Shown here one piece after another: positions 6,150 through 8,238 of a stretch of 8,238 nt of DNA. A program made the translations under genes and the position numbers. The notes under the pieces were generated by a model that saw only the letters and a program-made list of their open reading frames with translations, made no database searches and was not told where the DNA came from. This DNA comes from Litorimonas sp039962885. Its GTDB lineage: Bacteria > Pseudomonadota > Alphaproteobacteria > Caulobacterales > Maricaulaceae. The stretch is taken from the NCBI GenBank assembly GCA_039962885.1, contig JBDVGI010000205.1, positions 1 to 8,238 on the forward strand. Reading direction: 5' to 3'. How positions within the stretch are numbered: position 1 is the stretch's first letter; each line of letters begins with the position of its first letter.

Positions 6150-7679
6150 ATGCGATTATTTTATAGTACTTTAGCAATTTTCTTCTCTTTTTTGACCATG
6201 CCAATCTTAGCCAAAGCGCAGGACGTTCCACGCAAGGGTATTGACGCAGCCATAGAGAATGCAATTCGCCCGATTACCAATACTCTTTCAGAGTTTATTT
6301 TCTTCTCGATTAAAGTCGCAGGCGCAGATGTTCCGCTCATTGTTGTTTGGCTTATCATTGGCGCGGTGTTTTTTACAGGTTATCTTGGATTCATTAATGT
6401 GCGCGGGTTTAAGCATGCGATAGATATCGTCAGCGGCAAGCATGATAAGGATAGCTCTAAATCTGCGCATAAAGGCGAAATAAGCCACTTCCAAGCGTTG
6501 ACGGCGGCAGTGTCAGGGACTGTGGGGATTGGGAATATAGCAGGCGTAGCTGTGTCAATTTCTATTGGCGGGGCAGGGGCGATATTCTGGGTCATACTGG
6601 CTGGACTTATCGGAATGACAACGAAATTTGTGGAATGCACATTGGGCGTGAAATATCGGCAAGTTAATGCTGATAGGAGCGTTTCTGGCGGGCCGATGTA
6701 TTATTTGCGAAATGGCCTCGCAGCGCGTGGTCTGGGAGGACTCGGAAAATTTTTAGGGATGTTTTTCGCCATTAGTATAGTTATTGGCTGTCTTGGGATT
6801 GGCAATATGTTTCAATCTAACCAAGCCTATTCGCAGCTTTTGGCTGTGACGGGAGGGCAAGAGAGTGTCCTGCAAGGGAAAGGTTGGCTTGTCGGCGCGT
6901 TCATGGCGGTTTTGGTGGCTATGATTATCATTGGCGGTATCAAATCCATAGCGAGGGTTACGGCCAAGCTCGTCCCGTTTATGATCGTGATATATATTGC
7001 GGGGGCACTTGTGGTCTTAGTTATGAATGCTGGCGAACTCCCGCGCGCTATTGGCCTAATATTCACACAAGCCTTTACGGGTGACGGTGTCATTGGCGGG
7101 GCAATAGGGGCGATGATTATTGGCTTTCGCCGGGCCGCTTTTTCCAATGAGGCAGGCCTCGGATCTGCGGCGATAGCCCATTCTGCAGTCAAGACGGATG
7201 AGCCGTTAACAGAAGGCTTCGTTGCCTTGCTAGAACCATTTATCGACACGGTTGTAGTGTGCACTCTCACAGGGCTTGTGCTTGTGACGGCGTTTCCGCC
7301 AGAGGTATTTATGGCCGATGGTATTGTTGGAATAGAAATGACTTCAGCGGCGTTCGAGAAAAGCTTGCCTTGGTCGCCTGTGCCTCTATCCATTATTGCC
7401 TTTTTCTTCGCGTTTTCAACTATGCTGACATGGGCCTATTACGGAACAAAAGGCTGGACTTATGTGTTTGGTGAAGGGCGCGGTAAGGAGATGGTATTTA
7501 GTGCAATTTTTTGTCTATTTATCGTCATAGGTGCGTCGGTACAGCTCAGCGCTATTCTCGATTTTGCTGATGCGCTTATCTATATTATGGCTATCCCAAA
7601 TTTGATAGGTCTGTATATTTTAGCGCCAGAAATCAAACAAGATTTAAAGGTATATTGGGGAAAATACAGCCGCCAATAA
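6150..7679 (+). CDS. Sodium:alanine/glycine symporter, AGCS family
   Basis: AGCS proteins are inner-membrane carriers that import alanine or glycine with Na+ (LeuT-type fold). The 509 residues carry family hallmarks: SGTVGIGNIAGVA (122-134), a TKFVECTLGVKYR segment (158-170), SGGPMYYLRNG (179-189), GNMFQSNQA (218-226) and FSNEAGLGSAAIAHSA (331-346), with about ten hydrophobic segments between about 61 and 492. The N-terminus, Arg2 followed by a hydrophobic stretch to about residue 20 and then AKA-QD, looks like a cleavable signal peptide, a feature I associate with many proteobacterial AGCS members. The ATG at 6150 is preferred because it puts the basic residue first and has AGG 4 nt upstream; a GTG at 6135, with GAG 8 nt upstream, would add five residues. 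Exact substrate (Ala, Gly or other) and cation cannot be read from sequence. It has no operon partner: tRNA-Asp is upstream and a convergent gene begins 31 bp downstream. Confidence 0.95.
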   Translation: MRLFYSTLAIFFSFLTMPILAKAQDVPRKGIDAAIENAIRPITNTLSEFIFFSIKVAGADVPLIVVWLIIGAVFFTGYLGFINVRGFKHAIDIVSGKHDKDSSKSAHKGEISHFQALTAAVSGTVGIGNIAGVAVSISIGGAGAIFWVILAGLIGMTTKFVECTLGVKYRQVNADRSVSGGPMYYLRNGLAARGLGGLGKFLGMFFAISIVIGCLGIGNMFQSNQAYSQLLAVTGGQESVLQGKGWLVGAFMAVLVAMIIIGGIKSIARVTAKLVPFMIVIYIAGALVVLVMNAGELPRAIGLIFTQAFTGDGVIGGAIGAMIIGFRRAAFSNEAGLGSAAIAHSAVKTDEPLTEGFVALLEPFIDTVVVCTLTGLVLVTAFPPEVFMADGIVGIEMTSAAFEKSLPWSPVPLSIIAFFFAFSTMLTWAYYGTKGWTYVFGEGRGKEMVFSAIFCLFIVIGASVQLSAILDFADALIYIMAIPNLIGLYILAPEIKQDLKVYWGKYSRQ

Positions 7680-7700
7680 GGACGTGAATTATTGCTTGGC
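7672..7700. terminator. Possible weak terminator between convergent genes
   Basis: CAATAA (7674-7679) pairs with TTATTG (7689-7694), and alternatively GCCAA (7672-7676) pairs with TTGGC (7696-7700). The structure overlaps the symporter stop codon and is AT-rich without a T-run. The 31-bp space between the convergent stop codons would need a terminator serving both sides, but this candidate is poor. Confidence 0.2.
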
Positions 7701-7710
7701 AGGCTATGAC

Positions 7711-8238
7711 TTAAACAGTTTCTAACAAGCCTTTTTCAAAGACTTTCGCGATCATCTTTAATGACCGCAATTGCTCTTTAGTGGGCAGGGATAAAACTGG
7801 CATACAGGTTTTGTTGACATCGACGATGTAAATTTTACCGTCAACCTTATCGCGCATCACATCAATGGAACCGAAATCCAGCCCCATAGCTTGACAGAAT
7901 GTCTCAATCAAAGTCAGCTCATTTTCTGAAAAACGGTCTTGCGCTAAATGGACGGTTGTATTTAGGTATGATGTAGAAAAGATTTTATCAAAGGCTTTAT
8001 GTTTGTGGAATACGGCCCCGACTTTGCCAAACACACAGGCGATGCGGAGGTCTTCGCTAGTATCCCCTGAAAAAGAACTATCTATAAAGCGTTGGTAGCA
8101 ATACCCGTCTTTGACATCTGTTTTTGGGATAGGGCAGGTTATAATACGGCCATCATGCGTACCATTTTCATCAGACTTCTCTACGGCTCTGCCTGTAAAC
8201 GTCAGTGGGTCAATGGCAATATCGTAATCAAAGACGGA
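7711..8238 (-). CDS. ATP-grasp-like protein, C-terminal part (5' end outside window)
   Basis: The frame is open from the right edge to the TAA at 7713-7711, giving 175 residues with no start needed inside the window; a GTG at 8034 is merely internal. Numbering from the edge, YQRFID (48-53), EDLRIACVFGKVGAVFHKHK (62-81), LDFGSIDVMRD (120-130) and KIYIVDVNKT (135-144) follow the order of the C-terminal half of an ATP-grasp fold: the strand ending in a DLR-type arginine, then an Asp (D126 or D140) and Asn (N142) that in the family bind Mg2+-ATP. ATP-grasp enzymes ligate a carboxylate to an amine or thiol through an acyl phosphate. The stretch KSDENGTHDG (21-30) is a distinctive motif I cannot tie to a named subfamily. 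Substrate is unknown. It converges on the symporter gene, so the two are not co-transcribed. Confidence 0.75.
   Translation of the reverse strand, partial: SVFDYDIAIDPLTFTGRAVEKSDENGTHDGRIITCPIPKTDVKDGYCYQRFIDSSFSGDTSEDLRIACVFGKVGAVFHKHKAFDKIFSTSYLNTTVHLAQDRFSENELTLIETFCQAMGLDFGSIDVMRDKVDGKIYIVDVNKTCMPVLSLPTKEQLRSLKMIAKVFEKGLLETV

Noticed and set aside
6827..7393. 188-codon open frame on the minus strand
   Set aside because: It lies wholly inside the well-supported symporter gene, has low-complexity Ala/Ile/Pro/Thr composition and no recognisable domain; it is a reading-frame shadow.
1..8238. CRISPR array, riboswitch, toxin-antitoxin or defence module
   Set aside because: No spaced direct repeats, conserved aptamer-like leader or matching small gene pair was seen; the intergenic gaps are all under 200 bp.

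Overview
The window is a mostly ordinary chromosomal segment of about 8.2 kb from an alphaproteobacterium with moderate to low GC. The clpX-lon gene order, the close match of the ClpX N-terminus to what I recall of Caulobacter-type ClpX, and tRNA-Val(TAC) and tRNA-Asp(GTC) just downstream of lon all support this. A marine Hyphomonadaceae-like lineage is possible, but I cannot fix the genus from sequence alone.

Layout, left to right. (1) Positions 1-3929 form a protein quality-control block: clpX (unfoldase of the ClpXP protease; clpP would lie left of the window) followed by lon (ATP-dependent serine protease). The 144-bp gap between them holds a weak terminator-like hairpin after clpX and a very good match to a sigma-32 heat-shock promoter (CTTGAAA-N14-TCCCATTTA). 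Lon therefore probably has its own heat-inducible promoter. (2) Positions 3971-4046 are tRNA-Val(TAC). (3) Positions 4180-5808 encode an intact GMC-family flavoprotein, closest in my memory to AlkJ-type alcohol dehydrogenases. (4) Positions 5950-6026 are tRNA-Asp(GTC), with a TTGACG-N17-TATGAC promoter candidate directly upstream. (5) Positions 6150-7679 encode an AGCS-family sodium:alanine/glycine symporter with an N-terminal signal-peptide-like segment. (6) From 7711 to the right edge runs the C-terminal part (175 codons) of a minus-strand gene for an ATP-grasp-like protein, convergent with the symporter.

The genes do not form one pathway. ClpX and Lon act together in regulated proteolysis and the tRNAs serve translation. 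The dehydrogenase and the symporter look like separate metabolic genes, since tRNA-Asp lies between them. No stretch longer than 300 bases lacks a gene. I saw no transposase, integrase, CRISPR array, toxin-antitoxin pair, defence gene or obvious new multi-gene system. The least explained signals are small: an 11-bp perfect inverted repeat bracketing tRNA-Asp and overlapping its first four bases, an 8-bp hairpin using the tRNA-Asp CCA end, and a 7-bp leader/CCA-trailer complementarity around tRNA-Val. The missing hupB after lon and the dehydrogenase gene between two tRNA genes suggest local rearrangement.
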